Source: a virus
DNA length: 64,000 nt
Direction: 5' to 3' (one strand)
Virus record (IMG/VR): IMGVR_UViG_3300020172_006270
Coordinates: 159,269-223,268 of that record
The stretch's first letter is position 1. Every line of letters starts with the position of its first letter. The notes beneath the pieces are model-generated. The model was not told the origin of the DNA. It saw only the letters and a list, made by a program, of their open reading frames with translations, and ran no database searches. The position numbers were made by a program, and so were the translations under genes. Positions 46,870 to 55,431 of this stretch are shown piece after piece.

Positions 46870-48741
46870 ATGGATCAAGCCGTATTTTTCAAGAGCAAAC
46901 GTGACTCTGTTTGGCGGGGCAAACACAAAACCCTGGAAGAATTCTATAAGAGTGGTGGGAAGATACTTAAACGAGGGGAGGGCAAAAAGAGTCGTCTCCA
47001 ATATGATCCCGACTATTACACTCTCGACAAGTATGAACTTGAAATTGATCCCGATGAGCCGCTGGAAAACTTCGATACTTACGATTCGGCCCGTCGTCAA
47101 AAAGAGATCATCAAGTGCTGCAACAGCTTCGCTTATTTCTGCCACAAATATGTGAAGATTCTTCACCCGATGGATGGTTTGATTCCTTTCGTATTATACA
47201 ACTATCAGCGAAAGGTTATCCAAGAATACGAAAACCACCGATTTAACATCATCAGTAAGTTTCGTCAAGGGGGACTGACGACAGTAACTTTGCTGTGGGG
47301 CATGTGGCGCTGCATGTTCCAACTCGACCAACAGATCATGATCTTGGGTCGAACTGACCGTGACGCCACAGATATTGGCATGATGGTGGATCGTTCCATT
47401 GAGAACTTCCCAGATTGGTTGAAGCCAATAAAAGATGGTAAGTGGAATGACCACATGAAGATGTTCACGGACACCGGGTCGGCCTTAAAATTTCACTCTC
47501 CTGAAGCTGCTCGTGGTAAGTCCGTTACATTCTTGATTGTGGACGAAGCTGCGTTCATTGATGACATGGACAAGCACTGGAAAGCTATGTGGCCTATCCT
47601 TTCGACGGGTGGTGGTTGCACCCTTGTATCCACGGTTAATGGTCTGGGCAACTGGTATGAACAAACCTACCACGAAGCACAAGAAAAGCAAAACCGATTC
47701 AATATCATCGACTTGGATTATTGGGAACATCCCGACTACAACGACGATGAATGGGTTAAAGAACAAAAGGCACAACTCGGCGAGAAAGGCTTCTTGCAGG
47801 AAGTGTTGCGTGAGTTCCTTGGCTCCGGTGACACTTACTTCTCTGCTAAGGTCATCACACAACTCACAGAGCAAACCAGAAACAATTACCCTAGCCGCAA
47901 GTTATTCCCGAAATGGGTCAACAAGGCAGGCCGTATTGCTGTGTTGGAAAGTGAAGACCACAACAAGGGTGCTATGTGGGTCTGGAAAGAACCAATTGAT
48001 GGCCATGAATATATCATTGGCGCTGACGCCTCTGAAGGCCAAGGCAACAATAACGACAATTGCTGTTTTCAGGTAATTGATACAGCAACTTTGGAACAAG
48101 TGGCCGAGTTTTACTCCAATATCATTGTGCCTCACGAATTCGCTCAGGTGCTTAATGAAGTGGGCATTTATTACAACAATGCTCTGATTGTTGTCGAAAA
48201 CATGGGTCCAGGCGGGGCTGTTCTAAGCAACCTGCAATTCACCTTGTTTTACGAGAACCTTTATTACGAAAGCCTTAAATCGGCCAACGTAAAACCGGGC
48301 ATCAAAATTGGTCAAGTAAACCGATCTCTATATTTGGAATCTCTCCAAAATCGGCTATTGAACCAAACTGTGCGTATTAACAGTATGCGATTTGTTATGG
48401 AACTTCAGACTTTTGAGTACAACCCTGTCACTCGCAAGGCTGAAGCCCAAAAAGGCAAGCACGACGACGCTATTATGTCTATGTGTATGGCCCTTTATGT
48501 TCGTGATTCCATGTTGCGAGACATACCTATGGGGGCAGAGATTCCGAAAGAAGTAACGGCCACGCTAAAAGCTCAGGTATATGAAGAAATCAAACGTGAA
48601 TTGATGGAAGGAAGACCAGAAGATTTCCTTATGGATGATGAAATAGACCTTTTAGCGCCCGACAAAGATACTGTCATGCCCGGTGTTATTTTCAACATTG
48701 AGCGTCGGAACGATAGACTGCTTAAAGAATTTGGGTGGTAA
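46870..48741 (+). CDS. Terminase large subunit (T4 gp17-like)
   Basis: 623 aa, the size of T4 gp17 (610 aa). ATPase: Walker A-like SKFRQGGLTT at residues 129-138, Walker B FLIVDEAAFID around 221-231 and a TLVSTVNG coupling motif near 251. Nuclease: YIIGADASEG with Asp386, and KGKHDDAIMSMCMALY near residue 530. It drives headful DNA packaging at the portal and cuts the concatemer. It begins a plus-strand operon running to 51087. No intein is present here, unlike the portal. Confidence 0.95.
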   Translation: MDQAVFFKSKRDSVWRGKHKTLEEFYKSGGKILKRGEGKKSRLQYDPDYYTLDKYELEIDPDEPLENFDTYDSARRQKEIIKCCNSFAYFCHKYVKILHPMDGLIPFVLYNYQRKVIQEYENHRFNIISKFRQGGLTTVTLLWGMWRCMFQLDQQIMILGRTDRDATDIGMMVDRSIENFPDWLKPIKDGKWNDHMKMFTDTGSALKFHSPEAARGKSVTFLIVDEAAFIDDMDKHWKAMWPILSTGGGCTLVSTVNGLGNWYEQTYHEAQEKQNRFNIIDLDYWEHPDYNDDEWVKEQKAQLGEKGFLQEVLREFLGSGDTYFSAKVITQLTEQTRNNYPSRKLFPKWVNKAGRIAVLESEDHNKGAMWVWKEPIDGHEYIIGADASEGQGNNNDNCCFQVIDTATLEQVAEFYSNIIVPHEFAQVLNEVGIYYNNALIVVENMGPGGAVLSNLQFTLFYENLYYESLKSANVKPGIKIGQVNRSLYLESLQNRLLNQTVRINSMRFVMELQTFEYNPVTRKAEAQKGKHDDAIMSMCMALYVRDSMLRDIPMGAEIPKEVTATLKAQVYEEIKRELMEGRPEDFLMDDEIDLLAPDKDTVMPGVIFNIERRNDRLLKEFGW

Positions 48742-48745
48742 ACGA

Positions 48746-49708
48746 ATGTCGTTCATGAAATACCTTGAAAATAAAGCTCGACCAAGCATCCTTGTCGTCA
48801 TGGACGAATACAAGGAAAAGCTGCACGCTGATATGGCGAGCCTTATGCTCAAACCAGACAAACAACTTATCGAAGCTCGTAAAAACATCGTCAACATCAA
48901 AGAGGTCGCCAGAACACTATCAGAACTGGCGTATCCGTTATCTGACGAGTTCAAGATGGCAATACGCACAGGTGATCCTAAAAGAGTAAATCACGCCCAC
49001 ATGACCTTCCGTCGCTGGGTGGATTATCACAACGCAGATCGTGCCTTGTCTGACAAGATTGAGACAGCAATGTTTCAATATCAGACCAAGTTGTATGGAA
49101 AAGAATTTGGTCCAGAAGAAGCTGATGCGGTTGCCAAATCTTCTTTATCTGAATCAACGGCTATTCTCGACCAGATGGCCCACAATATAAATTTGGCAAT
49201 ATCCAAAATCCCTACATGGCATAATCATAAAATTGTCATAGAGGCCATTTGCCCAGAAGTGGGATGGGTGGTTTCAGAAGCCAAAATCACCGTAGGCGAA
49301 GCGTTCCATGCAGTTTTCTTGTACGAACACACGTCAACGGGATTTAAGGCGAAATTGCTCACAGAAGAGGACATGCCTGCAAGTCTTAAAGTTGACATGC
49401 AAGATTTGCTGGCAAAGCTAAGAACCAACCCTAAATACAACAAGATATTGACTTTGTATATGACAAGGCCAATATCCGAACGTCGATATTTTGAAATTGC
49501 AAAAAGAGATTTGTCACTTGGAATTGAAGCGGTTTTGCCGAGCCACATCACCTTGGCGACAAGTCCTTTGCCTGGAGATTCCGATGTATGGAAAGTCCGG
49601 GTTGAAGAAAAATATCTCAAAGAATATCTCCATGAGGGAGATGTAAAAGAATATCAAGTCATCGGGGAAGAAGCCCCAATGCGCTGGATTGAAAGGATGA
49701 GTAAATGA
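48746..49708 (+). CDS. Unknown 320-aa protein after terminase, targeting-like N-terminus
   Basis: About 320 aa from the ATG at 48746, four bases after the terminase stop. It starts MSFMKYLENKARPS (F-x-x-Y-L-E), related to the shared motif. A helical first half (KEKLHADMASLMLKPDKQLI) is followed by an alpha/beta second half with PTWHNHKIVIEAICPEVGW, MTRPISERRYFEIA and a closing VWKVRVEEKYLKEY. The position right after the terminase suggests a head or packaging role. No family is recognised. Confidence 0.75.
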   Translation: MSFMKYLENKARPSILVVMDEYKEKLHADMASLMLKPDKQLIEARKNIVNIKEVARTLSELAYPLSDEFKMAIRTGDPKRVNHAHMTFRRWVDYHNADRALSDKIETAMFQYQTKLYGKEFGPEEADAVAKSSLSESTAILDQMAHNINLAISKIPTWHNHKIVIEAICPEVGWVVSEAKITVGEAFHAVFLYEHTSTGFKAKLLTEEDMPASLKVDMQDLLAKLRTNPKYNKILTLYMTRPISERRYFEIAKRDLSLGIEAVLPSHITLATSPLPGDSDVWKVRVEEKYLKEYLHEGDVKEYQVIGEEAPMRWIERMSK

Positions 49709-50043
49709 AAACAAACACAAACGAGACAAAAGCGGCTTTGCAGAAAGCATTAGCGCAAGTACCGCAAGACCATGCTTTGTCAGAAGTACGTTATCACATA
49801 CGGGCCGCTCTAGGAAAGCTGGAGACTGTTGAGAAGAAACGGGATCGTCGTGAGGTTAACTCGGAACGTCGTGAATTGGCACGGGGCCAAGGCAATGCGT
49901 ATTCGTATGATCCATTCCGGGCAATTCAGGCTATTGACGAAGAAATCGCCAAAGAAAAAGCCAAGATTGAAAATATTCAACGCCGCCGTACACAAGATGA
50001 CGAGAAAGATGACGGCGATGAGCTTCAAACAGTTCTTGGTTAA
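49705..50043 (+). CDS. Unknown 112-aa helical charged protein
   Basis: 112 aa, start overlapping the upstream stop as ATGA. Long charged helices (KAALQKALAQV, KKRDRREVNSERRELARGQG, DEEIAKEKAKIENIQRRR) predict a coiled coil. Its 3' end overlaps the start of the 2H phosphoesterase gene by 26 bases in another frame, a tight coupling. The function is unknown. Confidence 0.75.
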   Translation: MKTNTNETKAALQKALAQVPQDHALSEVRYHIRAALGKLETVEKKRDRREVNSERRELARGQGNAYSYDPFRAIQAIDEEIAKEKAKIENIQRRRTQDDEKDDGDELQTVLG

Positions 50044-50575
50044 TGAAGGACGTAGAAACAAATACGACTACTCTTCATTATTGGTCGAACCGCCAGAAGA
50101 AATTGCAGACAATGTAATTTCTTGGGGGTGGGATCATGTACCTAATGAATCCGTGTTTCTTGATCCTAAAGACCCCAGCTTTGGTCGAGAAGATGACCCT
50201 CACATTACTTTAATCTATGGCATTCACACAGACATCTTAAAAGAAGTGTCTGATCTGTTTGTTGACGAGAAAGAGTTTGAGTGTAAGTTGGGCAAGATTG
50301 ATATGTTTACGAAAAGCGATAAATTCGATGTGCTAATCGTAAGCGTGGAATGCGAAGAGTTACACAGGCTAAATCGTAAGATGCGAAGAAATTTAGAAGC
50401 CACTGAAAGCTATCCTGTTTATGTGCCTCACGTTACAATTTGCTACCTGAAAAAAGGTCAAGGCAAACAATACATTGGCAATGACGTTTTTGTAGATGAA
50501 AAGTTTACGATCAACAAGATTTTCTTTTCTTCAAAGACTGGCGAAAAAACTCCAATAAAGTTAGGTGCAAAATGA
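50018..50575 (+). CDS. 2H phosphoesterase-like protein with capsid-targeting-like N-terminus
   Basis: 185 aa from the ATG at 50018. The start MSFKQFLVNEGRR carries the shared motif with V-N-E followed by G. Two H-x-T motifs, DDPHITLIYG near residue 60 and YVPHVTICYLKKG near residue 140, are the hallmark of 2H phosphoesterases (LigT/CPDase-like), which open cyclic phosphodiester bonds in RNA or cyclic nucleotides. Phage anti-CBASS protein Acb1 belongs to this superfamily, so degradation of a host signal nucleotide is one possible role. The longer frame upstream is not supported. Confidence 0.8.
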   Translation: MSFKQFLVNEGRRNKYDYSSLLVEPPEEIADNVISWGWDHVPNESVFLDPKDPSFGREDDPHITLIYGIHTDILKEVSDLFVDEKEFECKLGKIDMFTKSDKFDVLIVSVECEELHRLNRKMRRNLEATESYPVYVPHVTICYLKKGQGKQYIGNDVFVDEKFTINKIFFSSKTGEKTPIKLGAK

Positions 50576-51087
50576 AAAAAGATTGGCATGGCTTAGTTAA
50601 GATTCTCGAAATCCAACACGTCCGAGATGGCAAGGTGATCTGGGAAGAGAAAAATCTACTCAACACTTTGCATATTGGTGGAGAAATGTTTATGTTGACC
50701 TGTGCATTTGACAGCAGCCCAGGAACATACCCACCAGCAAACTATTACTTCGGACTCGATAATCGAGGGGCAATCACCGTTGATGATCTCATGACGGATA
50801 TTGCCGATGAGCCATCTGGCAATGGATATTTGCGGCAGGCTGTAAGCTCGTCAAATCAATTTACAATTGACATTGTAAGTGGCGTTTACCGAGCCACCAG
50901 CCAGATCGTTACCTTTAGTGCAACAGGCGCAGGCTGGGGTCCAGTATCCAATTTGTTCATGGCGACTAGCGCAGATGGGTCCGGCATTTTATTGGCCAGT
51001 AATCCACTATCAAATTCAATTACATTGACAAATGGCGATGCCATCAATATGCGCATGGCCCTAGCCCTCAGAGATGTGCCAGCTTAA
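50572..51087 (+). CDS. Virion-type structural protein
   Basis: 171 aa, start overlapping the previous stop as ATGA. All-beta, with Gly/Asn/Ser-rich loops and NYYFGLDNRGA, NGYLRQAVSS and SATGAGWGPVSNLFMA, patterns seen in phage tail or receptor-binding accessory proteins. It has no signal peptide. It is the last gene of the terminase operon and ends 4 bases inside the convergent gene. The exact virion location is unknown. Confidence 0.7.
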   Translation: MKKDWHGLVKILEIQHVRDGKVIWEEKNLLNTLHIGGEMFMLTCAFDSSPGTYPPANYYFGLDNRGAITVDDLMTDIADEPSGNGYLRQAVSSSNQFTIDIVSGVYRATSQIVTFSATGAGWGPVSNLFMATSADGSGILLASNPLSNSITLTNGDAINMRMALALRDVPA

Positions 51088-51533
51088 CTCATGGTGTCTT
51101 GAAGCAATTCGTCAGGCTTAATTTCAACAAAATGCACCACATTAAATTTGTGAATGCCTTGTTGAACTTTATTGTATTGCCTGAACTCCAACCATTCAGA
51201 ACCGCCGTCTTTCACATCCAACAGTCTTTCCGATGTGCCTAGCTGAACTGCTACAACATCCTGGACTTCTTCAGGCACATTGTCGCCACCAAGCTCCAAT
51301 TTCTGCGGCAGATTGATGTTGTAGCCTTCTTCCATAGGCATGATTGCCTTGTTGATAGCTTCGTTCGTCAATTTGTACTTACAGAACATTTCTTTAGCAG
51401 GCTCGGAAGTGGTGCCACGATGGAACCATACCGGCACACTCACGCCCATAACTTCAAGAGATTCGCCAGAATGCAGCTTATAGCGTTGCTCTCGGTTCAA
51501 ATAGATGTAATGCGAAATAGTCAATGTTGCCAT
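51084..51533 (-). CDS. Unknown 149-aa beta-rich protein
   Basis: 149 aa: TLTISHYIYLNREQRYKLHS, then VPVWFHRGTTSEPAKEMFCK and repeated short strands (ERLLDVKDGGSEWLEFR, HKFNVVHFVEIKPD). There is no export signal. It is a single minus-strand gene between two plus-strand units, divergent from the protease at 51590. No family is recognised. Confidence 0.7.
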   Translation of the reverse strand: MATLTISHYIYLNREQRYKLHSGESLEVMGVSVPVWFHRGTTSEPAKEMFCKYKLTNEAINKAIMPMEEGYNINLPQKLELGGDNVPEEVQDVVAVQLGTSERLLDVKDGGSEWLEFRQYNKVQQGIHKFNVVHFVEIKPDELLQDTMS

Positions 51534-51589
51534 TCTTTGTTCCTCACGAATATATAGATGGTAGGAGTCTTCATGCTAAGGAGTAGCAA

Positions 51590-52489
51590 ATGTTCAAATT
51601 ATCTTCTATTCTTGTCTTGTTGGTTAGTTTCCTGGCCCCGATTGCCAGCGCCGAAACGCCCTCTGTGTATTCATATGATCCATTAGACAATATGCCGATT
51701 ATGGAGCGTCGGCCTACTGGCTTTGCAGGCATGGCTCCAATCGAGCAACGTGGTCCAGAGTTCCGTAAGTTTCTCGCTGCATCTGTCAAAATCAGCGTGG
51801 GCGGCGGTTCTGGTTCTGGAACCATTGTTTATTACGATGCAGCTAAAAATCTCGCTTACGTCGCATCTTGCGGGCATATGTGGAGTCAAGGAACCATGTC
51901 CGTAGAAGAAGGCAAGCGTCGAAATATGACTTGCAAAGTAATCACTTGGTATCATAACGAAAAGAAGCTGGACTCTCCCAAGAGTTACAATGCCAATGTA
52001 ATATTCTATAGCTATATCAGCGGTCAGGATACGTCACTTGTGACTTTTACTCCAGATTGGCAACCTGAGTATTTCCCCATTGCTCCTGTGAACTACGAGT
52101 ACAAGGCTGGTCGCCATGCTCACTCATTGGGATGTGATGGCGGCAATGAGGTCGCACACTATGACATTGAAATAATTGGACTTGGTGGCGGTGATTTGGT
52201 TACGAATCAAAACAGCCCACGCCCAGGACGTTCTGGTGGTGGGCTGATGGATGACGACGGATATTACATCGCAACTTGCTGGGGAACTCAATATCGTGAT
52301 GGAAGCGGCAAGGGATATTTTACGCCTCTATCTGCCATTCATGGATATTGGAACAAGCAAAGTGGATATGAGTTCTTGTTGAACCAGAAGCCGGGCGGCA
52401 CAGCAGCACGCCAGATTCCGGTCAAAGACCGCAGTGGTCCTCAAGGCACATATAAGCCAGAATATATTTTGCTTCCAGGTGGACGTTAA
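51590..52489 (+). CDS. Exported trypsin-fold serine protease with C-terminal tag
   Basis: 299 aa. Signal peptide FKLSSILVLLVSFLAPIASA, cleavage before ETPS. The chymotrypsin-fold triad: VASCGHMW (His), GQDTSLVTF (Asp), PRPGRSGGGLMDDDG (Ser; GRSGGG in place of the common GDSGGP). The C-terminus IPVKDRSGPQGTYKPEYILL is nearly the same as that of the exported cysteine-peptidase-like protein at 37390-38118. GAATATATAG lies upstream as possible promoter and AAGGAG before the ATG. It acts outside the cytoplasm; the target is unknown. Confidence 0.88.
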   Translation: MFKLSSILVLLVSFLAPIASAETPSVYSYDPLDNMPIMERRPTGFAGMAPIEQRGPEFRKFLAASVKISVGGGSGSGTIVYYDAAKNLAYVASCGHMWSQGTMSVEEGKRRNMTCKVITWYHNEKKLDSPKSYNANVIFYSYISGQDTSLVTFTPDWQPEYFPIAPVNYEYKAGRHAHSLGCDGGNEVAHYDIEIIGLGGGDLVTNQNSPRPGRSGGGLMDDDGYYIATCWGTQYRDGSGKGYFTPLSAIHGYWNKQSGYEFLLNQKPGGTAARQIPVKDRSGPQGTYKPEYILLPGGR

Positions 52490-53133
52490 TGTTGAAAGTT
52501 GAAAAAAGACATCATTATATCCAATTTGGACTTGGAGATCGGTGGGCTTCTGTTTCTTTTCTTCTCAGAAAATCAGAAGAAAAAGGCCGTCCAATCTTTG
52601 TTGATGGTGACTTCGACCCAGAACATCTTTACGAGTTAGCCAGTTGTTTTGATACAACTGGCAAACTCATTTATGAGAAGGGTCATCCAATATTGCCAAT
52701 GAATTACCATGATGCTTTTTCAACAAAATATCTTCCAACCAAAAAGACTTGGAGAGATACAAATAGCAACGTGGTGGCATACCAATTCGATGGCATTTCT
52801 TCATTCTGGAATAAAAATCCACCAGACGAAGAAATAGCTGAATTTTTGAGCTATCTTTCTCGCCGTGGATTTACGCCAGTAGATTTAGGACACATGAAGC
52901 CATTGCCTTATATCATCGAAACATTAGCCACATGCAAATTCTTCGTTGGATGCGCAAGTGGTATAGGCCACATCAGTATGAGCGTCAATACGCCTATGTA
53001 CATTATTTTGCACAATCTGCAAGAAGGCACTGGCCCACCATACAGTGTTGAATATCAACAAACAGTTTACAGCAGCAAGCCAGATGTTCAATTCTTCAAA
53101 TATCTGAAGGACTTGATGAACCATTTAGGTTAA
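52489..53133 (+). CDS. GT-B-like (heptosyltransferase-type) protein
   Basis: 214 aa, start overlapping the protease stop as TAATG. The fragment FVGCASGIGHISMSVNTPMY near residue 150 matches the G-x-x-S/T-G-x-x-H-x-A/S motif of GT9/heptosyltransferase nucleotide domains. The N-terminal half is short, so it may be a reduced enzyme. It could modify a surface glycan. It differs from the larger GT9-like protein at 61477-62463. Coupling to an exported protease is unusual. Confidence 0.62.
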   Translation: MLKVEKRHHYIQFGLGDRWASVSFLLRKSEEKGRPIFVDGDFDPEHLYELASCFDTTGKLIYEKGHPILPMNYHDAFSTKYLPTKKTWRDTNSNVVAYQFDGISSFWNKNPPDEEIAEFLSYLSRRGFTPVDLGHMKPLPYIIETLATCKFFVGCASGIGHISMSVNTPMYIILHNLQEGTGPPYSVEYQQTVYSSKPDVQFFKYLKDLMNHLG

Positions 53134-53901
53134 GCTGTAAAATGGACAAATCTTCCGGTAATCACATCGTCGGCACTGGTCATTCACACGACCGTAGACA
53201 TCATCAGGATGGGTGCCGATAATTTCGTTATATGCGTCGTGCAATTCCTGCTCGGCAGAAATCAGCGATTCTTCACTGAACTTGGTGGCGATTAAATCCC
53301 CGCCTTCCAGGTAATATAACGCAGCCCGAATATTCTCGGCCTTTGCCCCGAATTCTTTTTGCACAACCCGTGCGTAACAACGAAGCTGAATATCGTTGCG
53401 GATCGTATTTGCAGTCTTCCGGTAAAATCCCTTTTTCGTCGTCTTGTAATCCAAGATGAAATATTTGTCGCCACGGATAATCAATCGGTCGATAAATCCC
53501 GTGATGAAATGCTTTTCGGGCGGCTGGAGATCGTAATGGAATTGCCATTCCAAATGGCCGTCAAATCCAATGCGGTCGCTTAATTGCTTGAGATTCCGAA
53601 TGTGTTCTGGTAACTTCTTTTTATAGCTCGCATCCAGAACTGGTGGCCCTTGCCCCTTCTCGACTTCGATAATTCCGTGCAGGCAGTCGTGGGCAATATC
53701 TTCAATTGCACGTTGGCCTTGTTCTTGGACGTATACTTCGGCTATCTTATGAACCAGTTTCCCGTACACGAAGTACGGCTGGACCGGACCTTCAACCGGA
53801 ACCTTCAGGTGGTATCGGAATTTGTATTTGGCTTGGCATTCATTCCAGGTTTGCTTACGAGAAACGCTGATGTGTTCACAGATCAAATGGTCTTGGCTCA
53901 T
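53125..53901 (-). CDS. RecB/Cas4-like PD-(D/E)XK exonuclease with iron-sulfur cysteines
   Basis: 258 aa. Motifs in order: ISVSRKQTWNECQAKYKFRY with the first cysteine, YGKLVHKIAE (His of the family), ITGFIDRLII (Asp), FILDYKTTKKG (D-x-K) and the C-terminal QCRRCDYRKICPF with three cysteines. This is the layout of Cas4/AddB-type nucleases with a 4Fe-4S cluster. It would degrade DNA ends, in recombination or host DNA breakdown. It ends 9 bases inside the convergent gene at 52489. Confidence 0.92.
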   Translation of the reverse strand: MSQDHLICEHISVSRKQTWNECQAKYKFRYHLKVPVEGPVQPYFVYGKLVHKIAEVYVQEQGQRAIEDIAHDCLHGIIEVEKGQGPPVLDASYKKKLPEHIRNLKQLSDRIGFDGHLEWQFHYDLQPPEKHFITGFIDRLIIRGDKYFILDYKTTKKGFYRKTANTIRNDIQLRCYARVVQKEFGAKAENIRAALYYLEGGDLIATKFSEESLISAEQELHDAYNEIIGTHPDDVYGRVNDQCRRCDYRKICPFYSLT

Positions 53902-53964
53902 AATGACTCCACCAAAGGGTAAGTATATTGTAAAGTATATGGATCAGTCGAACTAGAGGGAAAT

Positions 53965-55014
53965 ATGTCTGTTGACTTCAACAAATTTGTGAAATGGGCA
54001 ACCGCCCGCTTTGGCGAGGACAATATTCTCGTCAAGGGTAAAGAAGTACGCATCAACAGCATATTCGACAAAGGCGACGACGATTATCACCTTTGGTGTT
54101 CGCCCACAGGCGGCAAGAAGAAGCGAAAGTTTGGTGTATATCACTGCTTTAAGACTGACCAGAAAGGCAGTCTGGTAAAGCTGGTTCAGATCGTTGACAG
54201 TTGCGACAGAGAAGACGCACTGACAACACTTGATGGCCGCACCAGCATTCGGGACTTAGAGAAACAGCTTGAGGCCATGTTCGCCGATCCGGTCGAACAG
54301 GAGCCAATAGTCCCCAAGCCAGACTTGCAATTGCCATTAGGATGCGAGTTGATTTCTGCCCTCGGCACCAATAATTGGTGGCGAAAGAAGGCAGAAGAAT
54401 ACCTTACAAATCGGCATCTTCCAATTGATGGTCTGTATATCTGCACAGAAGACAGATACAAAGCCAGAATCATCATTCCCTATTACGACCGCAATAAAAA
54501 GCTCGTCTATTGGAATGGTCGCCATATTGGAAAGTCTAAATGCAAGTATCTCGGTCCACCTAAAGAGGTTGGCGTCGGCAAAGAAGATGTCGTTTTCATG
54601 GCAGGCCCCTGGCCGAGTGCAGGTGCGACTCTCTATCTTTGTGAAGGCGAATTCAACGCAATCAGCCTGTCTCTCTGTGACTTAAATGCCGCTGCCTGCG
54701 GTGGCAAAAACATGAGCGAAAAGCAAGCTCTAATGCTCACGGACTACAAAATCGTATTGTGTCTTGACCGAGACAAAGCCGGTAAACAAGGCACTACGAA
54801 GATGACTTCCATGATTTCTTCGGTGGAAACCGTCAAGGGAAATGAAAAACTAAAATTCGTGATCCCACCGCCAGGATATAATGATTGGAACGAAATGTTG
54901 GTCAAATTAGGGCCAGCAGTTCTGCATCACTATATTCAAAAAAATCAGCGGCCACTTGACTATTCTTGGCCTCACGGAACTCATGCAAGTTATGTCAAGG
55001 ATTTACTCGGTTAA
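53965..55014 (+). CDS. DNA primase (DnaG/gp61-like, toprim)
   Basis: 349 aa, close to T4 gp61 (342 aa). The N-terminal zinc region has LWCSPTGGKKKRKFGVYHC. The catalytic toprim part shows LYLCEGEFNAISLS (Glu) near residue 230 and IVLCLDRDKAGKQGT (D-x-D) near residue 275. It makes RNA primers for lagging-strand synthesis. AGAGGG precedes the ATG. It is the only clear replication gene in the window and is followed after 3 bases by an unknown gene and GlpX. Confidence 0.9.
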   Translation: MSVDFNKFVKWATARFGEDNILVKGKEVRINSIFDKGDDDYHLWCSPTGGKKKRKFGVYHCFKTDQKGSLVKLVQIVDSCDREDALTTLDGRTSIRDLEKQLEAMFADPVEQEPIVPKPDLQLPLGCELISALGTNNWWRKKAEEYLTNRHLPIDGLYICTEDRYKARIIIPYYDRNKKLVYWNGRHIGKSKCKYLGPPKEVGVGKEDVVFMAGPWPSAGATLYLCEGEFNAISLSLCDLNAAACGGKNMSEKQALMLTDYKIVLCLDRDKAGKQGTTKMTSMISSVETVKGNEKLKFVIPPPGYNDWNEMLVKLGPAVLHHYIQKNQRPLDYSWPHGTHASYVKDLLG

Positions 55015-55017
55015 GGC

Positions 55018-55431
55018 ATGAAAGCACTTACAGTTAAAAAACTCCAGGAAGCATTTGTGGGCAAGGTATGCACCATACTCACTTCTACCGTTGCCAAGAC
55101 GGACTTCCAGGACCAGCAATTCTCTGACTTCTTTACGGCAATTGTCGAGTCTTTGGATGAAGATGGCATCTTCGCCAAGCACCACATGACAGGATGCCGG
55201 AACTATTACACTTGGCCACACATCATAGGCGTTCTTGAAGAACAAGTGATTCAACAAGATGACCCTAAGTATGAAGAAATCATGCAGGAGATCAAAAAGG
55301 CACCTGTTGAGCGTCAACAGAATATTGTGCCTGTTGATCCTAATGCTTCCCTTTTTGTAGACCCCGAAATGATGGCATCCCTGGCACGACAAGCTAAGGA
55401 GGCCCAAGGAAAAATGTTGAGGAAACAATAA
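55018..55431 (+). CDS. Unknown 137-aa protein between primase and glpX
   Basis: 137 aa, starting 3 bases after the primase stop. It starts MKALTVKKLQEAFVGKVCTI and has HMTGCRNYYTWPHIIGVLEE, a mixed polar/aromatic block, then a helical acidic end (MMASLARQAKEAQGKMLRKQ). Its stop overlaps the glpX start as TAATG. The position suggests a replication-linked protein, but no domain is recognised. Confidence 0.75.
   Translation: MKALTVKKLQEAFVGKVCTILTSTVAKTDFQDQQFSDFFTAIVESLDEDGIFAKHHMTGCRNYYTWPHIIGVLEEQVIQQDDPKYEEIMQEIKKAPVERQQNIVPVDPNASLFVDPEMMASLARQAKEAQGKMLRKQ

Noticed and set aside
47194-47454. Minus-strand frames inside the terminase gene
   Set aside because: They overlap the conserved ATPase region of the terminase and have no start signals.
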